A stretch of 64,000 nt of DNA from Desulfurella amilsii (GTDB lineage Bacteria > Campylobacterota_A > Desulfurellia > Desulfurellales > Desulfurellaceae), in the NCBI RefSeq assembly GCF_002119425.1, contig NZ_MDSU01000018.1, positions 711,501 through 775,500 of the forward strand, read 5' to 3'. The position numbers were made by a program, and so were the translations under genes. Below, piece by piece: positions 9,018-17,653 of this stretch (the stretch's first letter is position 1; each line of letters opens with the position of its first letter). Under the pieces are notes generated by a model. The model did not search any database. It was not told the origin of the DNA and was given only the letters and a program-made list of their open reading frames with translations.

Positions 9018-9930
9018 CAAAAGTGCTTAAATAACGCGTCAAGCTATCACACACAACAAAAACTATATTTTTATCCCTAAACTCTTGCGTTTTTGCCAAT
9101 CTGCAAGCTACTGCAAAATTTGCACCACTTGATATGCCTGCTAAAATCCCTTCTTTTTGGGATAGATATTTGCTATACTCTATGGCTTCTTCATCTTCTA
9201 CTAGCTCAACCCTATCAATAAGACCTAAATCCAGATTTCCCGGTACAAAACCTGCCCCAATGCCCTGGATTGAATGGGGCTTTGGAGTATAGTCAATGTT
9301 TTTTAAAAAAGAGCTTATAGCTGGGCTATTTTGTGGCTCAACAGCTACACTAATACAATCTTTTTTAACTTTTTTTAAAAATCTTGAAACACCGGTTATC
9401 GTCCCGCCTGTGCCCACGACGCTTACAAAAACATCAATATTGCCATTTAAAGCGTTGAATATTTCTGGGCCCGTAGTTTGTTCATGGGCTTTAGGGTTTG
9501 ATGGGTTGTTAAACTGGTCTGGCATAAAAAATTTATCAGAGGCCTTTAGAAGCTCATTTGCCTTATCAATCGAACCTTTCGTGCCCAATTTAGCGCTTGT
9601 TAAAATTACTTTTGCGCCGAATAACTCCATTAGAGCAATGCGTTCTTTACTCATTGATTCTGGCATTACGGTATTTACACCAAAGCCAAACACCCTACCT
9701 AAAAACGATAGTGCAATACCGGTGTTACCGCTTGTTGGCTCAATTATTTGCATCCCTTGTTTTAGTTTGCCGCTATCGATAGCATCTTTAATCATAAAAT
9801 ATGCCGCTCTATCTTTTACAGAAAAAGTTGGGTTTTTTGTTTCAAGTTTCGCAAAAAGCCTAGCATTTGTATCAAATTTAACGTTTAGCTCTACTAATGG
9901 CGTTTTCCCCAACGTCTCAATGATTTTCAT
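9004..9930 (-). CDS. cysK: Cysteine synthase (O-acetylserine sulfhydrylase, CysK/CysM type)
   Basis: PLP enzyme that makes cysteine from O-acetylserine and sulfide. The PLP-binding lysine is in SVKDRAA (near residue 39), the substrate loop TSGNTG near 65-70 and the phosphate loop GTGGTITG near 176-183. Length (308) fits CysK/CysM. A good promoter lies upstream at 9953-9981 (TTGACA, 17 bp, TAAAAT on the minus strand). No cysE lies adjacent. CysK and CysM cannot be separated with certainty by reading. Confidence 0.9.
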   Translation of the reverse strand: MKIIETLGKTPLVELNVKFDTNARLFAKLETKNPTFSVKDRAAYFMIKDAIDSGKLKQGMQIIEPTSGNTGIALSFLGRVFGFGVNTVMPESMSKERIALMELFGAKVILTSAKLGTKGSIDKANELLKASDKFFMPDQFNNPSNPKAHEQTTGPEIFNALNGNIDVFVSVVGTGGTITGVSRFLKKVKKDCISVAVEPQNSPAISSFLKNIDYTPKPHSIQGIGAGFVPGNLDLGLIDRVELVEDEEAIEYSKYLSQKEGILAGISSGANFAVACRLAKTQEFRDKNIVFVVCDSLTRYLSTFAIRP

Positions 9931-9952
9931 TTTTCCCCCTATACTTTTAATA

Positions 9953-9981
9953 ATTTTATCATTTGCTGGCCTTTATGTCAA
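9953..9981 (-). promoter_or_regulatory. Promoter of cysK
   Basis: On the minus strand TTGACA (9976-9981) and TAAAAT (9953-9958) are separated by 17 bases. It reads towards cysK, which starts at 9930. Seen by eye; a sigma-70 type is assumed. Confidence 0.7.
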
Positions 9982-9998
9982 AATTTATTAAAAGGCAC

Positions 9999-10036
9999 TT
10001 TACAAGAAACTGTTTTTAAGGTATTATAAAAATATG
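9999..10036 (+). promoter_or_regulatory. Promoter of hisIE placing the transcript start at the AUG
   Basis: TTTACA (9999-10004) and TATTAT (10022-10027) have a 17-base spacer. The expected start of transcription, 6-8 bases downstream of the -10 box, falls at 10033-10035, and the hisIE ATG is at 10034. No Shine-Dalgarno sequence lies between the -10 box and the ATG. This predicts a leaderless mRNA. Confidence 0.6.
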
Positions 10037-10729
10037 GAAATTTTTGAGATAGTTAAGTTTGACCAAAATGGATTTGTTCCTGTTATTACACAAGACTTTT
10101 ACAATAAAGAAGTACTGATGTTTGCATATGCAAACAAAGAAGCTTTACAAAAAACGGTTGAAACAGGATATGCCCATTACTTTTCAAGAAGTAGAAAACA
10201 ACTATGGAAAAAAGGAGAGGAAAGTGGCAATATTCAAAAGATAAAGCAGATACTATTTGACTGCGACGAAGATTGCGTGCTTTACAAAGTAGAGCAAATT
10301 GGTTGCGCATGCCATACATTTCATAGAAGTTGCTTTTTTAGAGAGTATTTTAGGGGACAAGTCATAGAAATAGAGCCTCAACTTGGCGAAAACTTTAAAG
10401 AGACTGTTTACAATGTACAAAACTCTACGCTAAACGAATTATACGAAACGATACTGCAAAGAAAAAACGATATGCCACAAAATTCATATACTGCTAAACT
10501 ATTTTCATCTGGCGTAGAAAAAATCGCAAAAAAAATAAACGAAGAGACATTAGAATTTTTATTTGCATTAAAAGAAAACGATGCTTCACATATTATATAC
10601 GAAGCAAGTGATTGTTTGTATCATTTATTGGTTGGACTTGCTTACAGAAAAATACCTTTGGATGCAATTCTAGAAGAATTAAAACGCAGAAAAAATTTTT
10701 CTGGCGAATTTGAAAAAAAGACGAGATGA
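10034..10729 (+). CDS. hisIE: Bifunctional phosphoribosyl-AMP cyclohydrolase / phosphoribosyl-ATP pyrophosphatase
   Basis: Catalyses steps two and three of histidine synthesis. The HisI domain (about 1-115) shows the metal-binding stretch DCDEDC near 76-81 and [12 protein letters not shown] near 91-102. The HisE domain (about 130-225) shows KINEETLEF and [11 protein letters not shown]. At 231 residues it is a normal HisIE fusion. No other his genes are adjacent. A promoter places the transcript start at the initiation codon, so translation may be leaderless. The TGA overlaps the ATG of the glycosyltransferase. Confidence 0.93.
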   Translation: MEIFEIVKFDQNGFVPVITQDFYNKEVLMFAYANKEALQKTVETGYAHYFSRSRKQLWKKGEESGNIQKIKQILFDCDEDCVLYKVEQIGCACHTFHRSCFFREYFRGQVIEIEPQLGENFKETVYNVQNSTLNELYETILQRKNDMPQNSYTAKLFSSGVEKIAKKINEETLEFLFALKENDASHIIYEASDCLYHLLVGLAYRKIPLDAILEELKRRKNFSGEFEKKTR

Positions 10730-11766
10730 ATGTAGCAATCATACTGGATGAAACGTGGAATAGTTCTTTAACATTTTTAGGGAAAGTTTTTTTGGAAATC
10801 TTAAACAAGTCTTGCCAGGTATCGCTTTTGTGTCAACAGGATAGCTATATTGATAAAGCTGTAAAAACTAACAAATACTATATAAAAAATTTGCGCACAA
10901 AAAATCCCATAAATTTTTTTAGAAATTTGAATCAAATAAGGAATTATTTCAATGACATAAAACCACAGCTTGTTTTTACTATCAGGGGTGATGCAACATT
11001 TTACGCATGCTTATTAAAAAAACATAATAATTTTAAATTAGTTAGAATATTTGGGGAAAGCAGAAAACCTAAGCTTAACAGACACTGCGTGGATTACGTG
11101 TTTTTAAGCCCAAAAAAGTTTGAAAATTTTATAAACATACCACATAAAGTAATAAATGGCGTAGTTGATACAAAAAAATTTACTTATAAAAAAGAGGGGG
11201 CTCTAAAGATAAGAAAAGAGTTTGGTATTGATGATTCTGCATTTGTATATGGCTTTATAGGCAGAACATCGCCTGTTAAAGGTATATCTTTGCTCCTTGA
11301 GGCTTTTTCAAAGCTAACACGCCAGGCAAAACTTTTTATGCTTGTATACGAAACAGAGATAAAAATAAACGATTTACTGCAAAAAATTAAACAATTAAAT
11401 TTGCAAGATTGTGTTATAATAGAAAGCAACTATAGAGATGACGTAAAAGATATTATCAGCGCTTTTGATGTAGGTGTTGTAAGCTCAATTGGTTCAGAAG
11501 CCATCGCGCGTACAAGCCTAGAATATTTATCAGCGGGCAAGCCCTGCATCGTAACTGATGTTGGTTGTTTAGCTGAAGTAGTTAGTCAAGACTGTGCAAT
11601 TGTATGCAAACCAAATGTAGCAAGCCTATATCAAGCACTAAATGATATTCAAAGCAAAAACTTAACTCAGATGGGTCAATCAGCTTTGAAAAATGCGCAA
11701 ATGTATTCTATGGAAAGTCTAAAGTTTTTGATAGATGAGGCTTTAAATGAAATTCAAAATTTATAA
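10726..11766 (+). CDS. Glycosyltransferase family 4 protein
   Basis: A 346-residue GT-B fold enzyme, probably cytoplasmic or membrane-associated, transferring a sugar from an NDP-sugar to a cell-surface glycan. The C-terminal Rossmann half is the recognisable part: [19 protein letters not shown] near 171-189 and a GT4-type EX7E region, [19 protein letters not shown], near 257-275. The N-terminal acceptor domain is poorly conserved and the substrate cannot be inferred. It is coupled to hisIE by ATGA overlap, and an argD gene follows after 29 bases. Confidence 0.8.
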   Translation: MNVAIILDETWNSSLTFLGKVFLEILNKSCQVSLLCQQDSYIDKAVKTNKYYIKNLRTKNPINFFRNLNQIRNYFNDIKPQLVFTIRGDATFYACLLKKHNNFKLVRIFGESRKPKLNRHCVDYVFLSPKKFENFINIPHKVINGVVDTKKFTYKKEGALKIRKEFGIDDSAFVYGFIGRTSPVKGISLLLEAFSKLTRQAKLFMLVYETEIKINDLLQKIKQLNLQDCVIIESNYRDDVKDIISAFDVGVVSSIGSEAIARTSLEYLSAGKPCIVTDVGCLAEVVSQDCAIVCKPNVASLYQALNDIQSKNLTQMGQSALKNAQMYSMESLKFLIDEALNEIQNL

Positions 11767-11795
11767 AAATAAAATCCAATTTAGGAGGCAACACA

Positions 11796-12953
11796 ATGGA
11801 TGTTTTTGAACAATCAGATAAATACATAGCCAACACTTATCGCAGGGCAAAGGTTTACTTTAGCAATGGCAAAGGCGTATACTTATATGATGAAAATGGC
11901 AATGAATATTTAGATTTTTTGGCAGGCATTGCGGTGAACATACTGGGACATTCGCACGAAATTGTAACAAAAACGATATGCGAACAATCAAAAAAACTTA
12001 TTCATGTATCAAACCTTTATTACATAAAAGAACAAGCCCAATTAGCACAAATGCTAGTGGAGCACTCATGCACTGATAAAGCATTTTTTTGCAACTCAGG
12101 CGCAGAGGCAAATGAAGCAGCTATCAAACTTGCGCGTTTGTATGGAAAAAATAGAAAAACCATCCTGACATTTGAGCATTCATTTCACGGAAGAACCATT
12201 ACAACACTATCAGCAACAGGTCAAAAAAAATACCAGGAGGGTTTTGAGCCTCTAACACCAGGTTTCATATACGCAAAATACAACGACATAGATGATTTCT
12301 ACAATAAAATAAACAAAGATGTATGCGCTGTTATGATAGAGTTTATACAAGGTGAAGGTGGCATAAATCAGGCGCAAAATGAATTTATAAAAGAAGCAGT
12401 AAACTACTGTCAAAAAAACGATATATTGATAATTGACGATGAAATCCAAAGCGGCATGGGCAGAACTTCGAAGTTTTTTGCCTATGAGCTCTATGATTGC
12501 ACACCAGATATAATAACAATGGCAAAAGGACTGGCAGCAGGCATACCCATTGGCGCTATGCTTGCAAAAGAGCATGTAGCATCTTTCTTCACACCAGGAT
12601 CTCACGGATCTACATTTGGTGGCAACCCATTTACCTCTAAAGTGGCAAGTGAAGTTCTAAATTTTATTTTTAGCAACAATGTTTTATCCCATGTAAAAGA
12701 TATGGGCGATTATTTCATCAGGCAGCTATTGAGTTTAAAAGACAAAAAAGCTTCTATAAAATCTGTAAAAGGCGTAGGTCTAATAGTGGGTATATCAATT
12801 GATAAGCCGTGTGAAGAAATTATTGAGAAAGCTTTAGAAAATAAAATATTAATTGGCAAAGCTGGAAGCGATACACTCAGGTTTGAACCACCTTTAATCG
12901 TAGAAAGACAACATATAAATAAATTGATCGAGTTTTTAGATTCTATATTATGA
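11796..12953 (+). CDS. argD: Acetylornithine aminotransferase
   Basis: PLP class-III aminotransferase of arginine synthesis (N-acetylornithine to its semialdehyde); in many bacteria it also serves lysine synthesis. The 385 residues include SGAEANEAAIK near 101-111, the conserved IDDEIQSGMGRT segment near 213-224 and the PLP lysine of MAKGLAAGIPIGA near 242. GGAGGC lies just upstream of the ATG at 11796. The stop overlaps the pgpA start by 4 bases. Confidence 0.92.
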   Translation: MDVFEQSDKYIANTYRRAKVYFSNGKGVYLYDENGNEYLDFLAGIAVNILGHSHEIVTKTICEQSKKLIHVSNLYYIKEQAQLAQMLVEHSCTDKAFFCNSGAEANEAAIKLARLYGKNRKTILTFEHSFHGRTITTLSATGQKKYQEGFEPLTPGFIYAKYNDIDDFYNKINKDVCAVMIEFIQGEGGINQAQNEFIKEAVNYCQKNDILIIDDEIQSGMGRTSKFFAYELYDCTPDIITMAKGLAAGIPIGAMLAKEHVASFFTPGSHGSTFGGNPFTSKVASEVLNFIFSNNVLSHVKDMGDYFIRQLLSLKDKKASIKSVKGVGLIVGISIDKPCEEIIEKALENKILIGKAGSDTLRFEPPLIVERQHINKLIEFLDSIL

Positions 12954-13408
12954 AATTTGAAGATGACATCCAAAAAGTTTCGGATATTATAGCTACTGTC
13001 TTTGGCATAGGCTACACAGCATACGCACCTGGCACAATAGGGTCTTTGTTTGGAATTTTGATATATATGTTTTTAAAAGAAGCTTCGCTTAGTATTTATT
13101 TACTGACTGTATCTTGTTTGTTTGTAGTTGGCACAATTGCCAGCGAAATTGTGGAAAGTGCTTATAATATAAAAGACCCTTCCTTTGTAATCATTGATGA
13201 AGTGGTAGGCATGCTTGTAACCTTAGCCTTTGTGAGTTATTCTTTTTGGGCTGTATGGGTGGGTTTCTTATTTTTTAGGATTATTGATATATCAAAAATT
13301 CCACCGCTCAATTTTTTGGAGCGCATAGGCGGGGGCCTTGGGATTATGCTTGATGATCTAGCAGGCGGCTTAATGGCTGGCATTTTGCTCTATATTATAT
13401 TCAAATGA
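12950..13408 (+). CDS. pgpA: Phosphatidylglycerophosphatase A
   Basis: Membrane phosphatase that makes phosphatidylglycerol from its phosphate. The 152-residue product carries the family signature GxGYTAYAPGTIGSL near 19-33, the acidic motif IIDEVVGML near 83-91 and GGLGIMLDDLAGG near 128-140, with several hydrophobic helices. ATGA overlaps couple it to argD upstream and to a cinA-like gene downstream. The order pgpA-cinA-thpR recurs in many bacteria and supports the call. Confidence 0.93.
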   Translation: MKFEDDIQKVSDIIATVFGIGYTAYAPGTIGSLFGILIYMFLKEASLSIYLLTVSCLFVVGTIASEIVESAYNIKDPSFVIIDEVVGMLVTLAFVSYSFWAVWVGFLFFRIIDISKIPPLNFLERIGGGLGIMLDDLAGGLMAGILLYIIFK

Positions 13409-14400
13409 GCTATGCGGTTGTATTTTTGGATATACCATATTCTTGCGATTTTTATCTGGATAAAATCAGTTCTGTCGCAGAACTAAGATCACTTGTGGTA
13501 TCTTGCAGGGATGATTTTAATGAGATACGCAAATCTATAGAATTTGCATTCCAAACCACAAATGGTTTATTTATAGTTTACCCAAAAAGACTGTGGCATA
13601 AACTGCAAAAAATTATGCTTGTTAGTTTTGAGCGCCCAAGCGTATTCAAAGATGAAGCCTATATTGTAGCTTCTGGTTTCAAAAAACTATCAGAAGGCAT
13701 ATTTGCAGATATTGTTTATAAAAAGCCCATAGTCTTTGTGCCACAAGAATTGCAAGAAAACTTTAACTTTGAAAGCTTAAAAAACCTTTTTAACACACAA
13801 AACCAAATCATTGGCATTTTTGAAGGCAACATAAACACTCAAAACACAATTTTTACTGATGAAGTGTACTCAATGCTGGAGTTAAATAAAAATGAACTTT
13901 TAGAATTAAATATTGATAAAGCAAAAATTTTTACACACAACGCTTTAAGCTGTCATATAGCCTTATATAATACCATAAAGGACAAACCGATAAAAATATC
14001 TATCATTGACCTATCAAGCGGTGGTTTTTTTGCATCAAAAATAATGTCAATAGAAAATTTTAGAAAGCATATAACGCTTTGCATTGAAAGCTTTAGCGAT
14101 AAAGCTTTGGAGTATTTTTTTAGCATTGATGAAAACTATAAAAAAAGGTTTGGAAGTTTCAGCGAAACTTTTGCAAAAGAGTTGTCCAGTTTTTCGTTGA
14201 CTTTAAGTGACGCTGATTTTGCAATAACCGTTACTAACAATTCTGAGTTTGATAAGTTTTTATTTTTTGCCTATTTTAAAGATAATAGCTATAAAATTAT
14301 TATTAAGGAATTTAGTGGAGCGTATAATACTATTAGAGAAAAGGTAGCTAATTTTGCAATGCTATTTTTGAGAGAATTTGTATTATCAAAAAATTTATGA
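13405..14400 (+). CDS. Strongly diverged CinA-like protein
   Basis: A 331-residue protein without clear catalytic motifs. Two observations suggest a degenerate CinA. It sits between pgpA and thpR, where CinA is often found. Its layout also follows CinA: an N-terminal MoCF-like stretch (ELRSLVVSCRDDFNEIRKSI near 27-46) and a C-terminal half in which DLSSGGFFASKI (near 198-209) aligns with the AESCTGGLIASRL block, DADFAITVT (near 272-280) with the ADxGLAITG block, and EFSGAYNTIREKVANFA (near 301-317) with the terminal FPGDRxxVRExA helix. The CinA-C residues of nicotinamide-nucleotide amidases (SCTGG, TGIAGP) are lost. It remains open and coupled by ATGA overlaps on both sides, so it is probably expressed; its function is unknown. 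Confidence 0.6.
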   Translation: MSYAVVFLDIPYSCDFYLDKISSVAELRSLVVSCRDDFNEIRKSIEFAFQTTNGLFIVYPKRLWHKLQKIMLVSFERPSVFKDEAYIVASGFKKLSEGIFADIVYKKPIVFVPQELQENFNFESLKNLFNTQNQIIGIFEGNINTQNTIFTDEVYSMLELNKNELLELNIDKAKIFTHNALSCHIALYNTIKDKPIKISIIDLSSGGFFASKIMSIENFRKHITLCIESFSDKALEYFFSIDENYKKRFGSFSETFAKELSSFSLTLSDADFAITVTNNSEFDKFLFFAYFKDNSYKIIIKEFSGAYNTIREKVANFAMLFLREFVLSKNL

Positions 14401-14939
14401 GAGTATTTGTTGCAATAGATCTACCTTACAATATAAAAAACACTACAAGGTTATTAATAGAACAACTTCAATCAAAAGATAAAAGTATAAAGTTTGCAAA
14501 AATCGAAAATTTGCATATTACTTTAAAATTCTTAGGAGAGCTAACAAACGACAATATTGTGCATATTGAAAATTTTTTAAATAAAATTGCATCAAAAAAC
14601 AAAGCATTTGAGATCAACTTAAAAGAAAGCGGTGTATTTAAAAGTCTTAAAAATCCAAGAATACTGTGGATAGGCCAAAATCACAATGCAGATTTTGAAA
14701 ATATCACATCAAACATTGATGAGCTTTTTGCAAAAGAGGATCACATCTGCCATATAACACTTGCAAGGCTAAAAAATATTCCAATCCAAAAAATAAAAGA
14801 GCTTTTGGAATTAACAAACTTTTTTATCCAAAACAATCATCTACAATTTAGAGTCGAAGAATTTTTCCTTTATGAGAGCATACTAAAATCAAGCGCCCCT
14901 ATTTACAAGCAAATAAAAAAATTTAAACTGCAAATATAA
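14397..14939 (+). CDS. thpR: RNA 2',3'-cyclic phosphodiesterase (2H family, ThpR/LigT)
   Basis: Opens 2',3'-cyclic phosphates on RNA and can ligate tRNA halves in vitro. The 180-residue protein shows both catalytic HxT motifs of the 2H phosphoesterases: HITLKFLG near 40-47 and HITLARL near 119-125. Start overlaps the preceding cinA-like gene by 4 bases. It is the last gene of the hisIE-to-thpR run. Confidence 0.92.
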   Translation: MRVFVAIDLPYNIKNTTRLLIEQLQSKDKSIKFAKIENLHITLKFLGELTNDNIVHIENFLNKIASKNKAFEINLKESGVFKSLKNPRILWIGQNHNADFENITSNIDELFAKEDHICHITLARLKNIPIQKIKELLELTNFFIQNNHLQFRVEEFFLYESILKSSAPIYKQIKKFKLQI

Positions 14940-14951
14940 AATTTTATTTTA

Positions 14952-14980
14952 TTGACTTTTTTAGAAACATATAGTACTAA
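14952..14980 (+). promoter_or_regulatory. Promoter of the TetR-type regulator with a short palindrome
   Basis: TTGACT (14952-14957) and TACTAA (14975-14980) are separated by 17 bases. The -10 region overlaps the short palindrome TAGTACTA (14972-14979), a possible autoregulatory operator half. Read by eye. Confidence 0.5.
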
Positions 14981-15012
14981 TTATACGATTGATTAATGAA
15001 GCAGGAAATTTT

Positions 15013-15564
15013 ATGAGCACTAAAGAAAAAATTCTGGAAAAGGCAAGCGAATTATTTGCTCAATATGGCTACCAGGAAACCTCTATTAGGAGAATTGCCA
15101 AAGAAGCAAAAGCAAACGGTGCAATGATTAGTTACTATTTTGGGAGTAAAAAAGCATTGTATGAAAGCGTTTTGTCTGCAAATATGGATGAGTTTTTAGA
15201 AAATGTTTGCAAAATAAAAAATGACGATGAAAGAGAGTTTTTAAAAGAATTTATTAAGATACACATAGATGCGTTAAAGAAAAGAGGCAAATATATTTCA
15301 TACCTAATGCTAAAAGAAAGTGCAACAAATTTTGAACAGGTTAAATCGCTAAAAGACAAATACTTTGAACCTCTCTCAAAAATATTGATCGATGTTTTAA
15401 AAAAAGGCATAGAAAAGAAAATTTTCAAACCATTCAACGAACAAATGATGCTTCAATTACTCATTGGCATAAATGTCATGCTTGCTTTAAAAAATACCCA
15501 AAACAACACAGAAGAATTATCAAATGTTGCATACAGCATTTTTATGAATGGAGTACGTACATGA
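15013..15564 (+). CDS. TetR/AcrR family transcriptional regulator
   Basis: A 183-residue regulator with an N-terminal TetR helix-turn-helix: ILEKASELFAQYGYQETSIR followed by AMISYYFGSKKALYESV. The C-terminal ligand domain is unremarkable. I chose the ATG at 15013 because CAGGAA lies just upstream; an alternative TTG at 14989 would add 8 residues lying too close to the promoter. It stands directly before a tripartite ABC efflux operon on the same strand, so it is the likely repressor of that operon and of itself. Confidence 0.88.
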   Translation: MSTKEKILEKASELFAQYGYQETSIRRIAKEAKANGAMISYYFGSKKALYESVLSANMDEFLENVCKIKNDDEREFLKEFIKIHIDALKKRGKYISYLMLKESATNFEQVKSLKDKYFEPLSKILIDVLKKGIEKKIFKPFNEQMMLQLLIGINVMLALKNTQNNTEELSNVAYSIFMNGVRT

Positions 15565-15571
15565 GAATTAC

Positions 15572-15590
15572 GATACAGACAATACGTATC
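15572..15590. promoter_or_regulatory. Inverted repeat, candidate TetR operator
   Basis: GATAC (15572-15576) and GTATC (15586-15590) form an inverted repeat just downstream of the tetR stop and upstream of a weak promoter (TTTACA 15605-15610, TATATG 15629-15634, 18-base spacer). Position between regulator and efflux operon suits an operator; this is inference. Confidence 0.35.
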
Positions 15591-15688
15591 AATTATTATT
15601 TTTGTTTACAATCCATTTACATTTCGTTTATATGCAATTTACAATCGCACCCTAACATCAAAATGAAAAATTTAAATGGTGGTGTTTT

Positions 15689-15778
15689 ATGAATCAAGTT
15701 TGTCTTGCTCTTGCAAATGATAAATTTAAACTTCTATTTATTAAACCAAATTTAAAACCTATAAATGGATCTACATGA
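15689..15778 (+). CDS. Possible 29-residue small ORF overlapping the efflux permease start
   Basis: ATG at 15689 is preceded by GGTGGTG and opens a 29-codon frame (MNQVCLALANDKF at its start) whose TGA overlaps the ATG of the permease gene (ATGA at 15775-15778). Such an overlap suggests translational coupling. The peptide has no recognisable motif. It may be a leader peptide or chance; nothing in the sequence shows that it is translated. Confidence 0.35.
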   Translation: MNQVCLALANDKFKLLFIKPNLKPINGST

Positions 15779-16911
15779 AAGGCCTGCTAAAAATTGCCCT
15801 TAAGCTTCTTGCAAACGATAGAGGCAAATTCTTTACACTCATTTTAGGTGTTACATTTGCCGTGTTTTTAATGAACCAAATGACTTCTATGTTTGCTGGT
15901 ATTATGAGAAAATCCACATCAAATGTTATAAACATCGGCGCAAAGATGTGGGTTATGGATCCATCTGTAGAAAACGACAGAAGCTCTATACCACTGCCAG
16001 ACTATGTACTTGATTATGTAAGAAGCATCAAAGGCGTTGCTATGGCTGTACCCATTTATTTTGGCTCTGGCCTTGTAAAACTCCCAGATGGTACATACCA
16101 GGGTGCTAACATTATCGGTTTGGATGATACCACGCTGTTTGGCAGACCACCTATCATAAAAGGTGATTTAAACAAGATTTACAATTCTGATGCCTTTATA
16201 GGTGTTGTGGATGCAGACTATAGACGCATAGGCTCACCTGGCATTGGCTCGGTTTTAAGTATTAACGACCACAGGGCGGTAATTGTGGCACTTGCAAAGC
16301 CAGCAAGCGGAGGTCTTTTTGGCACACCTACGCTGTATACCACATACACAAGGGCTACGCAAGACTTGCCTCAGACCAGGTATTCTATGTCCTATATTCT
16401 GCTAAACCCAAAAAGTAATGCAAACATTCTATACATTCAAGAACAAGTTAAGAAATTAGGCTATAAAGCACTCACACAAAAGCAGTTTGAAAAAACAATA
16501 GAGAACTTCTACACGTATAAAACAGGTATGGGTACAAACATCATGATAATGACTTTGATTAGCTTCATTGTGGGCCTATCCATTGCAGGGCAAACATTCT
16601 ATGCCTTTGTGCTTGAAAACCTAGAAAAATTTGGCGCTCTAAAGGCAATAGGCGCCAAAAAGTACGAGCTTATGACTATGATTTTGTTTCAAGCCTCAGT
16701 CACAAGCTTTATAGGATACGGCTTTGGCATTATGATTTCGTCTTTAATGATCGCTGTTTCTAAAGTAAGGATACCAAACTATGCAGCAGTTGTGACCTAC
16801 CAAAACATGCTTATTGCCTTTTTAATGGTAGTTGTAATAGCTGGTTTTTCAAGCTACATAGGCATAAGAAAGGTTCTTAAAATAGAGCCTTTTGATGTGT
16901 TTAGGGGTTAG
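15775..16911 (+). CDS. ABC transporter permease, DevC/MacB-FtsX type
   Basis: Inner-membrane permease of a tripartite efflux pump. The 378 residues have one N-terminal membrane segment (about 20-40), a large periplasmic domain, and three C-terminal segments (near 258-280, 305-330 and 345-365) with the FtsX-like sequence EKFGALKAIGAKKYELM near 286-302. This is MacB/DevC architecture. Together with the downstream ATPase, HlyD-type protein and outer-membrane factor it forms a complete exporter. The substrate is unknown; candidates are a toxic small molecule, lipid or peptide. Confidence 0.88.
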   Translation: MKGLLKIALKLLANDRGKFFTLILGVTFAVFLMNQMTSMFAGIMRKSTSNVINIGAKMWVMDPSVENDRSSIPLPDYVLDYVRSIKGVAMAVPIYFGSGLVKLPDGTYQGANIIGLDDTTLFGRPPIIKGDLNKIYNSDAFIGVVDADYRRIGSPGIGSVLSINDHRAVIVALAKPASGGLFGTPTLYTTYTRATQDLPQTRYSMSYILLNPKSNANILYIQEQVKKLGYKALTQKQFEKTIENFYTYKTGMGTNIMIMTLISFIVGLSIAGQTFYAFVLENLEKFGALKAIGAKKYELMTMILFQASVTSFIGYGFGIMISSLMIAVSKVRIPNYAAVVTYQNMLIAFLMVVVIAGFSSYIGIRKVLKIEPFDVFRG

Positions 16912-16912
16912 C

Positions 16913-17653
16913 ATGAAGACAATATTGGAAGCTAAAAATATAGTCAAGTACTTTGGCTCTGATGAGAGCAAAACATACGCACTAAAAGGCGTAAACCTCA
17001 CAGCTTATTATGGAGAGGTGCTATACATTGTGGGCCCATCAGGCTCTGGCAAAACTACGCTGTTGAGCATAATCTCTGGGATTTTGCGCCCAAACGAAGG
17101 CACAGTAACAGTAAAAGACAAAAATATATGGCAGATGAAAGATGATGATCTTGCAGACTTTCGACTAAACCACATAGGTTTTGTCTTTCAAGACTACCAT
17201 TTGTTTCCAAAGCTTACCACTACAGAAAATGTAAGCATACCGCTATTCTTAAAAAGGCAAAATTGGGATAAATCCCTAAAAGAAGCAAAGTACTACCTTG
17301 AAGTTATGGGGCTTGGCTCAAAAGCAGATTTACCCGTGTATAAACTCTCAGGCGGCGAACAGCAGCGTGTGGCAATAGCAAGAGCGGTTGTATCCAAGCC
17401 TGATATATTGATTTTTGATGAGCCTACCGCATCGCTTGATGGCGAAACAGGCAGACAGATTATAGCGTTTGTCAAAGAGCATTTGCTGACACAAGAGCGC
17501 ACCATAATAATCGTTACGCACGATTCTAGGATATTTGAGTTTGCAAACCGTATTCTTCATATGGAAGATGGCAAACTGAAACAGACAACAGACAATGGAA
17601 ATCATCTTGATGCACAAAAGTGCGATATTAAATTGGAGGCGGAGGCACAATGA
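16913..17653 (+). CDS. ABC transporter ATP-binding protein, DevA/MacB type
   Basis: ATPase of the efflux system. The 246 residues contain Walker A GPSGSGKTT (near 42-50), the Q loop VFQDYHLFP, the signature LSGGEQQRVAIARA and Walker B DILIFDEPTASLDGE. The ATG at 16913 follows an AGGGG sequence two bases after the permease stop; a longer reading from 16892 would overlap the permease and lacks a ribosome-binding site. A run of charged residues after position 220 extends beyond the usual domain. The stop overlaps the next start by 4 bases. Confidence 0.92.
   Translation: MKTILEAKNIVKYFGSDESKTYALKGVNLTAYYGEVLYIVGPSGSGKTTLLSIISGILRPNEGTVTVKDKNIWQMKDDDLADFRLNHIGFVFQDYHLFPKLTTTENVSIPLFLKRQNWDKSLKEAKYYLEVMGLGSKADLPVYKLSGGEQQRVAIARAVVSKPDILIFDEPTASLDGETGRQIIAFVKEHLLTQERTIIIVTHDSRIFEFANRILHMEDGKLKQTTDNGNHLDAQKCDIKLEAEAQ

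Noticed and set aside
9296-9991. 231-codon open frame opposite cysK
   Set aside because: It lies antisense to a clear PLP enzyme, has no ribosome-binding site or motif, and its residues reflect the complementary codons of cysK.
14989-15012. TTG start for the TetR regulator
   Set aside because: Too close to the predicted transcript start and lacking a ribosome-binding site; the ATG at 15013 is better supported.
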